Shown: positions 7,437 to 15,363 of the stretch, one piece after another
Numbering within the stretch: position 1 is the stretch's first letter
How the letters are laid out: each line of letters starts with the position of its first letter
NCBI RefSeq assembly: GCF_000429465.1
Contig: NZ_KE386906.1
Span: forward strand, 248,001 to 312,000
Origin: Algoriphagus vanfongensis DSM 17529
GTDB taxonomy: Bacteria; Bacteroidota; Bacteroidia; Cytophagales; Cyclobacteriaceae
Direction: 5' to 3'
DNA: 64,000 bases
Position numbers and translations under genes: made by a program
Notes under the pieces: model-generated
Databases searched by the model: none
The model's input: the letters and a program-made list of their open reading frames with translations, nothing else
What the model was told of the DNA's origin: nothing

Positions 7437-9320
7437 TTATCCTATAGTTCCTTTCCACTCGGTCACGTTTCCAGCCTGATCGGTCACGCGCAGGATCACT
7501 GCACCTTTGAAAGGTTTGTCGACCAGCTTATCTGACCAGATGAGGGCTTTTTTATGCTCGTATCGCATCAGTACCCATTCTCCATCTACTTGGGCTTCAA
7601 ATTTCTGAATCCCAGAGAGATCGTCCCGGATCGTAAATCGGATCTCTGAGCTATTGACCCTCACAGGTGCGACCGTCGGTGGCTTGGAATCTACAGCGAG
7701 CATAAAAGTACCAAAATTTCTGGTTTTGAAGCGGATTCCTCCAGCTTCCCATTTGCCTCCTACGAATGACTTGGAGCCTCGACTGTTGACTTGATAGACT
7801 TGAGCTTTGCTCGGGTCCATTCCAGTAGGGGAGACGTCCCAGAGAATCTCCATAGAATTCCATAGATATTCTGACGGGTCATTGATCTGGAGACGAGCAG
7901 AGCTGCCATTTCCACTTTCTTCAATTCTCAAGTAGAGATCTTCCAAAAGCGTATTCTCTTCAAATTTGATTTGGACTTTTTGTGCGGCAAAAAGTTTTTC
8001 TTTTCCAGCAGGAATGATGCCTTTAAGCGGAGTTTGAATCACTTCGGAGCAGATATCAATCTGATCCGGAACCCCAAAACGCATGTCCCAAAGATAAGTG
8101 CGTGATTGGGTGTCCTGATAGGCCGGGAGCATTTCATAAGTGCTGGTCCCGATGTAATATTTTGCAAGTCCGCCTTCCTTACTTACAGGCGCTTTGATTT
8201 TTAGAATGTTTCCGAGATAGTCCACCTGTGCTTTGCTAGGAGCAGATCCGTCAGCTACTTCAAATTCCTGATCTCGCCCTTCCAGTGAGAAATTGATTCT
8301 GCTGGTATTTCCATAGGCATCTTTCAGCCTAAGCTGATAGTCTCGCTTTATCCCATGATCTAAAGATAGATGTCCTGTAGTGGGTGTATTTGGCTGGAGG
8401 TAGTCAAATTTTAACTTGTCCTGAAAGTAAAGCTTGGTGAATTTGTTTTGGTATGTATGTAGTAGAAACTGTCTGGAAAAATTGAAATCAACTTGATCCA
8501 CAGTTAGTTTGTATAGCATGGAGTCTTGCTGATACAGCTCAAAATAGGGGAAGCCATTTCTGTTGCTGGCGCCGTCTAGCTGATCAAAGCATTGGATTTC
8601 CAAACCTACTTTTCCCGTGATTTTCACCGTTTGACCGATTCCATATCCTCCTGTGATTGGATTAAGCGAAAGCTCTAGTCGTTGGTATTTCCCATTGATA
8701 CGCGAGGCTACATCCAATGGCACGAAGGCAATTTTCTGAGGACTAGGGGCAGTTTTGTCGATGATTTCTGGGAAGCCAAACAACAAAGGATCCATCGCCC
8801 GGTCCAGACTGTCGCGAATCTCAAAATGCAAATGCGGTCCTCCTGAACTCCCGGTATTTCCCCCATCAGCGATTCGTTGCCCTTTTTTCACCGACAACTC
8901 TCCTGGCTCAGGATAAACTTCCAATTCGTTGACCTTTGCTTCATACATTTTGCGGATCATGTATTGCTGCAGTTCTGGGCTGAAATTGCGTAGGTGGCCA
9001 TACAATGTGATATGGCCCGTCGGATGCTTCAGATAGATGACATTTCCGTAGCCATAGGTGGAGATTTTGATGCGATGCACCCAGCCGTCTGCAGCTGCAT
9101 AGATCGGTTCTCCTTCCACTCCTCCAAACTTGTAGTCGAGCCCCGTATGGAAATGGTTGGGACGCAACTCAGAGAAATTTCCGGATAAATAGTTTCTCCC
9201 GCCTGGTTTGACAGCTGAGCGAAAGTGATTTTGGATCACTCCTTGACCATACACAGTCATGGAGCAAGCAATCACCAAAAGAAATGAAATGGGGAGAAGC
9301 TTATTTAACTTCAAAGTCAA
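7437..9320 (-). CDS. M23 family metallopeptidase, exported
   Basis: A 627-residue exported protein. A signal peptide ends near VYGQ (about 26). A LytM/M23 domain follows at about 45-165 with intact zinc motifs: HTGLD (His and Asp ligands), YGHL, and GGPHLHFEI. The remaining roughly 450 residues are beta-rich extracytoplasmic domains of unknown role. M23 enzymes cleave peptidoglycan cross-links or act as regulators of other hydrolases; full ligands suggest activity. No ATG is available at the N-terminus: the frame opens with TTG at 9320 or 9314, overlapping the upstream FAH gene stop by about 20 nt, which implies coupled translation. Confidence 0.88.
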   Translation of the reverse strand: MTLKLNKLLPISFLLVIACSMTVYGQGVIQNHFRSAVKPGGRNYLSGNFSELRPNHFHTGLDYKFGGVEGEPIYAAADGWVHRIKISTYGYGNVIYLKHPTGHITLYGHLRNFSPELQQYMIRKMYEAKVNELEVYPEPGELSVKKGQRIADGGNTGSSGGPHLHFEIRDSLDRAMDPLLFGFPEIIDKTAPSPQKIAFVPLDVASRINGKYQRLELSLNPITGGYGIGQTVKITGKVGLEIQCFDQLDGASNRNGFPYFELYQQDSMLYKLTVDQVDFNFSRQFLLHTYQNKFTKLYFQDKLKFDYLQPNTPTTGHLSLDHGIKRDYQLRLKDAYGNTSRINFSLEGRDQEFEVADGSAPSKAQVDYLGNILKIKAPVSKEGGLAKYYIGTSTYEMLPAYQDTQSRTYLWDMRFGVPDQIDICSEVIQTPLKGIIPAGKEKLFAAQKVQIKFEENTLLEDLYLRIEESGNGSSARLQINDPSEYLWNSMEILWDVSPTGMDPSKAQVYQVNSRGSKSFVGGKWEAGGIRFKTRNFGTFMLAVDSKPPTVAPVRVNSSEIRFTIRDDLSGIQKFEAQVDGEWVLMRYEHKKALIWSDKLVDKPFKGAVILRVTDQAGNVTEWKGTIG

Positions 9321-9912
9321 GCATTTTTTGGGTACCGATAAAACCTTCCATGTGATCTCCTATCTGTACAGGACCCACGCCTGCGGGAGTACCGGTGTAT
9401 ATCAAATCACCGATTTTGAGCGTGAAAAACTGTGAGACATATTCGATGATAGTCCCAAAATCAAAGAGCATCAGGCTGGTGTTCCCTTTTTGGCGCGTTT
9501 CCCCATTGATTGTGAGATGAAAGTCGATATTTTTCAAATCTTCAAGTTCTTCCACTTTTACAAAATCACCGATAGGAGCGGAGCCATTAAATGCTTTTGC
9601 GATTTCCCAGGGAAGACCCTTGGCCTTGCATTGGTCCTGTAGGTCCCGAGCAGTAAAGTCTATCCCCAATCCGATCTCTTGAAAATATCGATGTGCAAAT
9701 TCCTTTTGGATGTATTTTCCTTCTTTTGAAATCTTCAGCACCAATTCTGCTTCGTGGTGGATGTTTTTAGAAAACTCCGGGTAATAAAATGGAGCTCCGT
9801 CTTTCAGCTGCGCAGTGTCAGGTTTCAAAAATACTACCGGATTGCCGGGAGTTTCATTATGTAGCTCTTCTATGTGCGCAGCGTAATTTCGGCCGATGCA
9901 GATTATTTTCAT
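9301..9912 (-). CDS. fumarylacetoacetate hydrolase family protein
   Basis: A 203-residue cytoplasmic protein of the FAH/YcgM group. MKIICIGRNYAAHIEE opens the domain. The metal-binding acidic residues occur in HHEAELV (about 56-62) and GIDFTARD (about 90), and the C-terminal YTGTPAGVGPVQIGD loop is conserved. Members hydrolyse C-C bonds of acylpyruvates or decarboxylate oxaloacetate. I start at the ATG at 9912; the frame is open to 9984 but the extra residues do not fit the family. The gene overlaps the M23 start, an odd partnership. Confidence 0.9.
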   Translation of the reverse strand: MKIICIGRNYAAHIEELHNETPGNPVVFLKPDTAQLKDGAPFYYPEFSKNIHHEAELVLKISKEGKYIQKEFAHRYFQEIGLGIDFTARDLQDQCKAKGLPWEIAKAFNGSAPIGDFVKVEELEDLKNIDFHLTINGETRQKGNTSLMLFDFGTIIEYVSQFFTLKIGDLIYTGTPAGVGPVQIGDHMEGFIGTQKMLDFEVK

Positions 9913-9972
9913 GTGGGGTCTGGGATAGCAATTGGGTGGTAAAAATAAAAGATTTGATTCGCAGAAAACACA

Positions 9973-10005
9973 GAAAGCACCCATTTTTCACAAACTGGTG
10001 CTTTC
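9973..10005 (-). terminator. possible terminator hairpin after META gene
   Basis: A 9-bp perfect inverted repeat (9973-9981 with 9997-10005, GAAAGCACC) spans a 15-nt loop, 32 nt after the stop of the META gene. The following minus-strand sequence has only scattered Ts, so it is weak as a terminator. Confidence 0.4.
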
Positions 10006-10037
10006 CAATTAGCTGTTGATAAGAGAAGTCGTAGAAC

Positions 10038-10721
10038 TCAATCTACCGCTAAAAACTCCATCAGGATCGCTCCTGATGCATCTTTCAACAGAAGTTTCCT
10101 CTCTGCAATCGTATAGCTCGATACTTGGGGCAAGGCTTGAGTGACGGCATTTTCTACAGTCATATCCATGCAGGCCATTCTCGTCATGGCTCCCGCTCCC
10201 AAAGTGAGTTTTTCTCCATCATTTTGAGTGATCTCACCACGCACTGTGTTGCAACCTGCATTTCCGAAATAGGTGCCTTCAGAAGCATTAAACTCAAAGG
10301 TCAGTGCTTCCTGATTTCTTGGGTGAGTGGGGTTTTCGATTTCTCCTACCTTGGTCAGCTTCCACACATTGGTTAGCCGCAGTTTTGGGTCACTTTCTTG
10401 AGAAATCACCTCGATGAGTTCATAGTTTTTTGAAGAGGCATCAGCTGGAATGGGCTCCTGCTTGTCTGTTACTTTTACTTTGATCTGATAGATAGATCCG
10501 GGTTGGTAGTCAAAGCCTTCGATTTGGTCGTAGAAGAGGAGCCACTTGTCGGGTTCCAATTCTTCAGATTTTTGGATTTGGAGACATTGCATCGGACCTA
10601 CTCCGGTGCATTCTACTTTTGCACTATTGATCCACCAGGTTTCTATCATTTCATCTTTGGTTTCTTGGCAGGAAAAAGCACTGCAAAGTATTACAGCACA
10701 TAGAAAAGCTAGCATTCTCAT
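10038..10721 (-). CDS. lipoprotein with DUF4377 and META domains
   Basis: A 227-residue SPII lipoprotein (MRMLAFLCAVILCSAFSCQ, lipobox Cys at 18). The first half (ETWWINSAKVECTG..., ending near 110) looks like DUF4377. The second half is a META/HslJ domain, with LTNVWKLTKVGE, a GCNTVRGE signature and ACMDMTVE near the C-terminus. META domains are found in HslJ and surface proteins; DUF4377+META fusions are common in Bacteroidota envelopes and have no assigned reaction. It is the last gene of an overlapping set (ATGA overlaps) with an SGNH lipase and an LD-carboxypeptidase, consistent with an envelope role. Confidence 0.82.
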   Translation of the reverse strand: MRMLAFLCAVILCSAFSCQETKDEMIETWWINSAKVECTGVGPMQCLQIQKSEELEPDKWLLFYDQIEGFDYQPGSIYQIKVKVTDKQEPIPADASSKNYELIEVISQESDPKLRLTNVWKLTKVGEIENPTHPRNQEALTFEFNASEGTYFGNAGCNTVRGEITQNDGEKLTLGAGAMTRMACMDMTVENAVTQALPQVSSYTIAERKLLLKDASGAILMEFLAVD

Positions 10722-11437
10722 GATTCTTCAAGGTTTAATTGATCCATGTGCTGGTACAAAGCCTGTGCCCATCTTTGGTAGACCAGTCCGCTTGGATGCA
10801 GTTGATCCTCGACCAGCATTTCAGGGGAAGCGCCTATTTGTCTGTAGTCCTCAGTGATATCGATGAAGGCGACGCCATATTTTTCACAAGTTTCCTTTTT
10901 GGCAAGATTGTAAGCGTCTATTTCCGCAGCTACTTTTTCAGAGTGGCTTCCTTTTTCTACAGCAAAAGGTGTGATGCCCCAATCAGGAATGGATAAAACG
11001 ACGACATGATTGGGCAAATTGCCAGCAAAGCCAATCGCCCTCAAAAGCATCTGCTCAAACTCCAATTGAAAGTCCTCGACAGATCTTCCTCTGTATTGGT
11101 TGTTGACCCCAATCAGTAGAGTCACCAGATCATATGGCTCGCCTTTAGGAGCTGCCGAGTTGATTCCTTCTTCCAATTCATCCACAGTCCAACCTGTTTT
11201 GGCGATGATCTCAGCTTCAGCCCATTGGGTGTCGGTAGATTGATTAAGTTTCTCCACCAAAATAGCAGGATATCGATCTTTTTCAGCTACACCTTCACCG
11301 ATCGTATAGCTATCGCCCAAGGCTAGGTAAGTCATTGGTATATCTGCCATAGTAGTTTCGTCAGTCGTGTTTTTTAACTTATTTGGTTGACAGGCCAAAA
11401 GAGAAATGAGAAAAAGGAAGCTAGATAATGTTTTCAT
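10718..11437 (-). CDS. SGNH/GDSL hydrolase lipoprotein
   Basis: A 239-residue protein with a lipoprotein signal (MKTLSSFLFLISLLACQ, Cys at 16). The SGNH blocks are visible: block I YLALGDSYTIGEG with the nucleophile Ser (about 42), block III LLIGVNNQYRG, and block V with DQLHPSG carrying the Asp and His. It is probably an esterase, lipase or acetylhydrolase acting on an envelope or extracellular ester. It overlaps its neighbours by 4 nt on both sides, so it is part of a tight three-gene operon. Confidence 0.88.
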   Translation of the reverse strand: MKTLSSFLFLISLLACQPNKLKNTTDETTMADIPMTYLALGDSYTIGEGVAEKDRYPAILVEKLNQSTDTQWAEAEIIAKTGWTVDELEEGINSAAPKGEPYDLVTLLIGVNNQYRGRSVEDFQLEFEQMLLRAIGFAGNLPNHVVVLSIPDWGITPFAVEKGSHSEKVAAEIDAYNLAKKETCEKYGVAFIDITEDYRQIGASPEMLVEDQLHPSGLVYQRWAQALYQHMDQLNLEES

Positions 11438-12474
11438 TGGAACACTTTTTCAAGCAATTGAAAACTACCTCTGTCGGCATCCAATTGGACTTTGGCGCCA
11501 TTGGGAATGATAAACTGCTTGGAAACGTGTCCAAACATCGCTCCTGAATAGGCTGGAATCTTCAATGGTAAAATGTAATCATCCAATACCTGATCCAATG
11601 ACAAAGAACCGTATCCTCCGCCTGGTTCGCAGTCAGTGCATTGCCCAAAAACGAATCCGTTGAGTTGGTCCAATGTGCCATTTAGCTTGAGGGTACTCAT
11701 CATCCGATCGATGCGATAGGGGTCTTCACCTACATCTTCGATGTACAGGATAGCATTCTTAAAATCAGGGTAATAAGGAGATCCACTTAATGCTGTCAGT
11801 ACAGTCAGGTTTCCACCGAGAAGTTTTCCCTCGACCTTTCCAGGGAAAAGCGTCTGAATTCGGTTTGACTTGATCACCAGGTCGTCTCCCTGGATTTGTT
11901 CATTTTCGAAAGTGACCAATTCCTGAGAGAAATAAAGATCTTCAAATCGCTTCACATTGAAACTGTTCCAGCTTCCAGTTCCGTTGGGACCGTGGAAGGT
12001 AATCAGTCCAGTTTGAGAATAAATCGCACAATGCAAAGCAGTGATGTCCGAATAACCCATCAGAGGTTTGGGATTCTTTTTGATCATGTCATAATCGATC
12101 AAAGGAAGGATTCGAGCTGCGCCGGAACCTCCGCGGATACACACGATTCCTTTCACCTCTTGGTCAGCAAACATGGCATTGAGATCGCCGGCACGCTCGG
12201 CATCAGTTCCAGCGAGATGGCCTCTGCGATTTTTGAGATTTTCTCCCAGCTTTACCTGAAAACCCAGCGCTTCCAATGCCTCTTTTGCAAAAGTGAATTG
12301 CATCCTGTCAGCTGTCGCCGCAGATGGGCTGATCAGTCCGACAGTATCTCCTTTTTGAAGAGCTTTTGGAAGTAATGTTGAGTTTTTAGGATAGGAAGCC
12401 GAACTGCTAAATGCCATAAAAGGAGTGACGCCAGCAAGAAGGCCCAAGGATTTGAGGAATTCTCTTTTCTGCAT
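11434..12474 (-). CDS. LD-carboxypeptidase (S66 family), exported
   Basis: From the ATG at 12474 the protein is 346 residues. It starts MQKREFLKSLGLLAG, a Tat-like or Sec signal. The S66 domain follows: DTVGLISPSA, RGGSGAARILPLIDY, the nucleophile Ser in GYSDITALH, the catalytic Glu in YIEDVGEDPYRIDRM, and the His in FGHVSKQFIIPNGA. These enzymes trim the terminal D-Ala from tetrapeptide stems in peptidoglycan recycling; the signal suggests an extracytoplasmic form. The frame is open to 12597, but that N-terminal extension would hide the signal. It is first in the operon with the SGNH and META lipoproteins. Confidence 0.88.
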   Translation of the reverse strand: MQKREFLKSLGLLAGVTPFMAFSSSASYPKNSTLLPKALQKGDTVGLISPSAATADRMQFTFAKEALEALGFQVKLGENLKNRRGHLAGTDAERAGDLNAMFADQEVKGIVCIRGGSGAARILPLIDYDMIKKNPKPLMGYSDITALHCAIYSQTGLITFHGPNGTGSWNSFNVKRFEDLYFSQELVTFENEQIQGDDLVIKSNRIQTLFPGKVEGKLLGGNLTVLTALSGSPYYPDFKNAILYIEDVGEDPYRIDRMMSTLKLNGTLDQLNGFVFGQCTDCEPGGGYGSLSLDQVLDDYILPLKIPAYSGAMFGHVSKQFIIPNGAKVQLDADRGSFQLLEKVFQ

Positions 12475-12848
12475 TGATTCTAATTTTTCTTGAAAATAGG
12501 GACTTTTTAGAAAGGAATCGAAGCAGAAATCAATCCATTTGATCACCGGAGAATCAATTTTTTGATATCCTTGGAAATTCTTTCTGAGGATTAGCAAGTT
12601 CGGACTCTATATGCTTTTTGAATAAAAAAATCTGCTTTTAGTTTTCGGGTGAAATGATATCTTTATGGGAATTACTATTTTTGATAGGATATGGTGGCAA
12701 TTTGCTGGATTAATATAAATGATAGAATTTTGAGGTTTTCAAAGAAATGGGAAGTCGAAATTAGGGAAAGAGCAAAAAGGATACTTTTTTCGAAATTTTC
12801 GAAAAATCCCAATATCTACCATTGTTTAAAGGAAAAAGGGAATAAGGA
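12475..12848. other. AT-rich non-coding stretch at the island edge
   Basis: I see no gene here. The last part turns clearly AT-rich toward the right and continues so through the next two genes. It contains a perfect 9-bp inverted repeat with a 3-nt loop (12786-12794 with 12798-12806, TTTTTCGAA), about 40 nt before the start at 12849, which could be a terminator or an operator. Confidence 0.5.
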
Positions 12849-13370
12849 ATGTTGGATTTAAGTTTGGCTGATTGGCTTGGGATAGGTGGATTTTTTTTAT
12901 CTCTATTTTCAATTGGTTTATCCTTTTATTTTGAAAATAGAAGAACTAAAGGCAAAATTAAGGTTAAAATAAAATCTCTTCAAAAAAGAACGGCCAAAGA
13001 AAATTGCGTAGTTATGTGTCAAATTGAAATAGTTAATTCTAGTCTTGAAAAGAGATATATAAAATCAATATTTCAACATAACTCAAGAGGTAGATTTGGT
13101 CTATATTTTATTAAAACTGAAAAGAACCAAAATCAAATTAAAAAATGGTGTCAAAAGGAAGAATTTTCAAAACCAATAGCCCTTGATCGTGGTGAATTGA
13201 CTCTTTTGAGTTATGAATTATTTTATAAATCGGAATGGTCTAGAAACAAAGTGTATTTCAAGTTTTTAGTTAATGATTCATTAGGTAAAAAATATCAAAG
13301 TTCTGGAATCTACTTCATTCCTAATCAACTCCCAGAAGCTCCATTAAAACCTGGTGTCATGTATTTATAA
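12849..13370 (+). CDS. membrane-anchored hypothetical protein (AT-rich island)
   Basis: A 173-residue protein that I do not recognise. Residues about 9-28 (WLGIGGFFLSLFSIGLSFYF) form a single N-terminal membrane helix. A basic linker (RRTKGKIKVKIK) follows, suggesting a cytoplasmic C-terminal domain, which is probably beta-rich (CVVMCQIEIVNSS, KVYFKFLVND). TM-plus-beta-domain proteins of this outline are common accessory genes. The codons are AT-rich (many AAA, ATA, TTA), unlike the flanking core genes, which suggests transfer. It lies on the opposite strand to the gene upstream and shares the patch with a second unknown gene at 13560. Confidence 0.65.
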   Translation: MLDLSLADWLGIGGFFLSLFSIGLSFYFENRRTKGKIKVKIKSLQKRTAKENCVVMCQIEIVNSSLEKRYIKSIFQHNSRGRFGLYFIKTEKNQNQIKKWCQKEEFSKPIALDRGELTLLSYELFYKSEWSRNKVYFKFLVNDSLGKKYQSSGIYFIPNQLPEAPLKPGVMYL

Positions 13371-13408
13371 ACTTGTTTAATAGGTTTTTGCCGAATAATA
13401 ATATAAAG

Positions 13409-13501
13409 TCCTTGTCCTCCAATTCGACTTCAATTGCATCGATACTGAAATCGACCAGCTATTTTATAATCTATATCGATTGACAAAGGAGGAGATAAGG
13501 A
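13409..13501. repeat. imperfect inverted repeat between the two island genes
   Basis: The left arm 13409-13427 (TCCTTGTCCTCCAATTCGA) resembles the reverse complement of the right arm 13476-13501, which reads TCCTTATC, CTCC, then CAATCGA with a few inserted bases. A short inner repeat, TCGAT/ATCGA, lies between them. It could fold as a long bulged hairpin. No gene overlaps it. Confidence 0.4.
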
Positions 13502-13559
13502 TAGTGGAAGGTGGAAGAAAGGTGAAGGAGGATAATCCAAAAAAAATGACCAAAGTGCC

Positions 13560-14141
13560 ATGGGAAAAAATGAGGATATTAAGTCGGACATCTTTGACAA
13601 TATTGATCAAACCTACTGTGTAAAACTTGTGGGAGGTGAAAATACCTCAAAAGAAAGTTTTTGGGCAATTGATGAGATAGATACTGCTTATTATATATGT
13701 CGGGGTTTAGTTATAGAGAACTTTGATAAAATTGAAAATCTCAAGAACAAGAAAGAAGAGTATTGGGCTTTGATACAGGATGTAGTTTGGGGAGGAAAAT
13801 GGAAAGACAAACCTGTAAGAGAAGTTAAGATGATAACTTGGAATAAGTTTTCTTGTGAAAATTTCAAACTTACTTTATTCATTTTTTGGAGAATAAAATT
13901 TCAAATTTCAGAAGCTGAAGAAAAAGAAGATAAATTAATAGATAGTATACATGATTTACAAATGAACCAATTAATCCCAAGTTCTCTACCTGAAATTAGC
14001 TTTAGAGCAAAACTTAAAGAATTAGAAAATGATGAAAAGGAATGTAGAGCAGAAGTTGAAAGGCTGTCTGAAGAATTAAGTAAAATAAAATCATATTTGA
14101 ATTTATTTAAAGGTTGGTTAGATATTGTTATAATAAGGTGA
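13560..14141 (+). CDS. hypothetical protein with C-terminal coiled coil (AT-rich island)
   Basis: A 193-residue protein of unknown family. The N-terminal two thirds is mixed and aromatic-rich (FWAIDEIDTAYYICRG, EEYWALIQDVVWGGKW). Residues about 120-180 are strongly helical with a heptad-like Glu/Lys/Leu pattern (LKELENDEKECRAEVERLSEEL), a likely coiled coil. There is no signal peptide, although FKLTLFIFWRIKF near 107 is hydrophobic. Base composition is as AT-rich as its neighbour at 12849. It ends 69 nt before a good terminator on the same strand. Confidence 0.6.
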   Translation: MGKNEDIKSDIFDNIDQTYCVKLVGGENTSKESFWAIDEIDTAYYICRGLVIENFDKIENLKNKKEEYWALIQDVVWGGKWKDKPVREVKMITWNKFSCENFKLTLFIFWRIKFQISEAEEKEDKLIDSIHDLQMNQLIPSSLPEISFRAKLKELENDEKECRAEVERLSEELSKIKSYLNLFKGWLDIVIIR

Positions 14142-14210
14142 TAAAGTATATTTTTTGATAGTATATAAAAGATGTTTTTTTACAAATCGATTTGTTATTT
14201 GTCCCCCACT

Positions 14211-14238
14211 AAGCGTAGATTGAATCTACGCTTTTTTA
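14211..14238 (+). terminator. terminator of the AT-rich island
   Basis: A perfect 10-bp stem (14211-14220 with 14224-14233, AAGCGTAGAT) with a 3-nt loop is followed by a T run to 14238. It follows the gene ending at 14141 on the same strand. Confidence 0.88.
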
Positions 14239-14244
14239 TTTCTT

Positions 14245-14259
14245 GGGATTTGCAATCCC
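14245..14259. repeat. GGGATT-AATCCC hairpin
   Basis: A 6-bp perfect inverted repeat with a TGC loop. Its stem is the same as the core of the longer hairpin at 15573-15595 (loop ACA), which suggests both belong to one dispersed family. Confidence 0.5.
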
Positions 14260-14284
14260 CATCTAAGCCTAGTTTACCTCCCTC

Positions 14285-14475
14285 AACCAAAACCAGTTCA
14301 GCAAATCCCTAAACCAGTTTAGTAAAAAGGAGAATCAGTTTTGTCCCAGGGAGAACTAGTTTACCAAAATCTAAAACCAGTTTAGCAAAACAGAGAACTA
14401 GTTTAGCTAAAAACAGAATGAGTTCAGCTCCTGACAAACTGAGTTCTGTAAAAGACAAAACTTGTTTTGTTGGGG
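14285..14475. repeat. 21-bp degenerate tandem repeat, nine units in perfect phase
   Basis: The tetramer AGTT recurs at 14295, 14316, 14337, 14358, 14379, 14400, 14421 and 14442, with a TGTT variant at 14463; every step is exactly 21 bp. The unit consensus is close to AGAACYAGTTTAGCAAAAC. The core AACYAGTT is palindromic or nearly so in several copies (for example CTAAAC-CA-GTTTAG). A further related AGTTT lies at 14271, off by 3 nt. Units have diverged by substitution but not by indel. A minus-strand open frame through it encodes a Leu-rich heptad repeat that I do not regard as a gene. Confidence 0.85.
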
Positions 14476-14604
14476 GTAGCTTTATTCTCCTGTAGGTGAA
14501 TTCACTCACTTGTAGCTAAATATTTTTCTATTTTTCGAAATAATATTTTGATTTCCGGGTGCTTGTATGGTGGTGTACTTTACCATGTCTGAACTTTTAT
14601 CCAC

Positions 14605-14634
14605 AAAAAAGCCGAACCCAGATGGGCTCGGCTT
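14605..14634 (-). terminator. terminator of the 154-aa protein gene
   Basis: On the minus strand an 11-bp stem (14624-14634 with 14609-14619, one G:U pair) closes an ATCT loop and runs into U residues at 14610-14605. It lies 29 nt past the stop at 14663. Confidence 0.88.
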
Positions 14635-14662
14635 GGGATCTTAAGCAGCTTTTTTTCTAAGC

Positions 14663-15127
14663 TTACCCTTGTTTTTTACGACCGTTGTTTTCAAAAAGAA
14701 TCCGTAAGGCATCGTAGATAGGTTTGGCCGAGGCCAGTCCCACCTTGACAGCTTGCTTGACGGTGTTGTAGAAAGTAAGGGAAGCACCATAAGCCTCCGA
14801 ACCGGCAGCGGTATAGGCGACTTTGACCCGATTGGTGATCTGCTCCAGTTCGTAATAGATGGGAGTCAGATCTCGGTATGCTTGCAGATCGACTCTCAGC
14901 TCGGCCACATCCAGATAGGGTGGGTTGAGTTGAGGATTGGATTCTGCGAAGTCCAGAGCTTTTCCGGTGAAAGGCTCCCGACCATCAGCCATCCGAGGCA
15001 TTCCATCTAGCAGCTCCGGTGAAATATCCGGCAGATAGGGATTGAGTTCGTTATTGATGGCCTCCAAGTGCGCCCGGACGCTTTGTTTGACAGGTTCCGG
15101 GATTTGTACAGAAATCAAATTGCTCAT
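14663..15127 (-). CDS. conserved Bacteroidota protein of unknown function
   Basis: From the ATG at 15127 (MSNLISVQIP) the protein has 154 residues; the frame is open to 15151. It is soluble and mostly helical. I recall a widespread, often multicopy Bacteroidota family with the same layout: an MSNLIS-type start, a segment on the FxGKALDFAExNPQLxPxYLDVxEL pattern in the middle, and a C-terminal GSEAYxxxLxxYNxVKxAxKxG..AKxIYDxL signature (here GSEAYGASLTFYNTVKQAVK). No role is known to me. It has its own terminator and is framed by repeat arrays on both sides. Confidence 0.75.
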   Translation of the reverse strand: MSNLISVQIPEPVKQSVRAHLEAINNELNPYLPDISPELLDGMPRMADGREPFTGKALDFAESNPQLNPPYLDVAELRVDLQAYRDLTPIYYELEQITNRVKVAYTAAGSEAYGASLTFYNTVKQAVKVGLASAKPIYDALRILFENNGRKKQG

Positions 15128-15240
15128 AAAAATGAAGATTATGTGAAACAAAAATTTAAAAACTTACCATAAGTTAGGTTATTTAGTTGAAATCAGCAAT
15201 AGGCTAGAATTCAGGTGTTTAGAAAGGATGTATTGCAGGG

Positions 15241-15338
15241 GCTAAAGCCTAGGATCAAGAGACAAGAACCTAGAGCCAAGAGCCAAGAATCTAGAATCAA
15301 GTGTCTAGTATCAAGATTTTAGAACCTAGATTCAAGAA
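15241..15338. repeat. heptanucleotide tandem repeat, about 14 units
   Basis: The segment reads as consecutive 7-nt units with consensus YCWAGAN, alternating TCAAGAA-like and TCTAGAA-like forms (for example TCAAGAG, ACAAGAA, CCTAGAG, CCAAGAG, TCTAGAA, TCAAGTG). The register is kept from 15241 to 15338 without indels. There is no coding potential. Confidence 0.82.
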
Positions 15339-15363
15339 CCAATAAAAAGGACTTCGCATCGCC

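Noticed and set aside
13371..13559. Integron attC site between the island genes
   Set aside because: The inverted repeat lacks convincing core R/L boxes (RYYYAAC/GTTRRRY) and there is no integrase in the window.
14309..14509. Minus-strand open frame with a Leu-rich heptad repeat peptide
   Set aside because: It is the direct result of the 21-bp DNA repeat, which stays in frame. There is no ordinary protein composition or start context.
14271..15338. Possible CRISPR array
   Set aside because: The repeats are contiguous with no spacers, and no cas gene is present.
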